The position numbers and the translations under genes are program-made. A stretch of 5,220 nucleotides of DNA, taken from positions 1 to 5,220 of the forward strand of contig JAGLTZ010000291.1 in the NCBI GenBank assembly GCA_023135015.1, in the 5' to 3' direction. Source of the DNA: Candidatus Latescibacterota bacterium. GTDB lineage: Bacteria; Blakebacterota; Blakebacteria; Blakebacterales; Blakebacteraceae. The notes below the pieces were generated by a model that saw only the letters and a list, made by a program, of their open reading frames with translations, made no database searches and was not told where the DNA came from. Shown here in pieces: positions 5,111 to 5,220 of the stretch. Position 1 is the stretch's first letter; each line of letters opens with the position of its first letter.

Positions 5111-5220
5111 ATGTCAACTGACTTCGATAAGGTAATGGATGAAATCCAGAACTCTATTATGGAGGAAGCCCGCAAGGTATATTCGGAAAAAGTTATCGAA
5201 TTTTTTCTTAACCCGAAATT
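5111..5220 (+). CDS. NifU/IscU-type iron-sulfur cluster scaffold protein (partial, C-terminus off the right edge)
   Basis: Thirty-six complete codons are present, starting MSTDFDKVMDEIQNSIMEEA and reaching RKVYSEKVIEFFLNPK at the edge. The segment YSEKVIEFFLNP (24-35) matches the conserved opening of NifU_N/IscU scaffolds, in which a tyrosine-containing helix of the form YS-x-KV-x-x-x-F-x-NP begins the fold. Such proteins assemble 2Fe-2S or 4Fe-4S clusters on three cysteines, all of which would lie beyond the window. The roughly 20-residue helical N-terminal extension before YSEKV recalls variants seen in anaerobes. It diverges from padR and probably depends on the strong ribosome site of the small ORF in front. 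The identification rests on a short stretch, so it is probable and not certain. Confidence 0.65.
   Translation, partial: MSTDFDKVMDEIQNSIMEEARKVYSEKVIEFFLNPK

Noticed and set aside
4984..5175. Minus-strand open frame of 63 codons at the right end
   Set aside because: It overlaps the divergent control region, the small ORF and the NifU-like start on the other strand, and its sequence is an unremarkable shadow.

Overview
The window looks like a chromosomal segment of an anaerobic bacterium of moderately high GC, with distinctly AT-rich intergenic regions. Two MinD-family ATPases with inserted ferredoxin domains, two NifX-type metal-cluster proteins and the start of a NifU-like Fe-S scaffold all point to an anaerobe rich in Fe-S biochemistry. 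The phylum cannot be fixed from this sequence; a Chloroflexota-like or Desulfobacterota-like anaerobe is only a guess. No mobile element, CRISPR array, tRNA or rRNA was seen.

Layout from left to right. (1) Positions 1-641, minus strand: N-terminal 213 residues of HflK, an SPFH/band-7 membrane protein that partners FtsH. It runs off the left edge and has its own well-formed promoter at 763-791. (2) Positions 863-2688, minus strand: two overlapping genes for MinD/Mrp-type P-loop ATPases, each with an inserted two-cluster ferredoxin domain. The upstream one (1753-2688) has all eight cysteines; the downstream one (863-1756) has lost one. (3) Positions 2689-2835: a divergent control region with nested inverted repeats. 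(4) Positions 2836-3642, plus strand: a three-helix DUF4405-type putative b-haem membrane protein with a Pro-rich linker and a C-terminal helical domain. (5) Positions 3636-4893, minus strand: an operon running PadR-family regulator, NifX-like protein with a His-rich tail, second NifX-like protein; its end overlaps the end of the DUF4405 gene by 7 bp. (6) Positions 4894-5044: a second divergent AT-rich control region with operator-like inverted repeats. (7) Positions 5045-5220, plus strand: a 21-codon small ORF with a strong Shine-Dalgarno, ending in TAG directly before and in frame with the start of a NifU-type Fe-S scaffold protein cut by the right edge.

How the genes fit together (inference): MinD-ferredoxin ATPase pairs next to NifX/ORP-like proteins recall the anaerobe-specific orange protein (ORP) complex of Desulfovibrio, where divergent operons encode paired MinD ATPases and a Mo/Cu-cluster NifX-like protein under sigma-54 control. 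Here a PadR regulator sits in that position, and a putative membrane cytochrome and a NifU-type scaffold are added. A plausible reading is a metal-cluster assembly or carrier system in which the ATPases load or move clusters, the NifX proteins hold them, and the DUF4405 protein links the system to membrane electron transfer. hflK is probably an independent neighbour.
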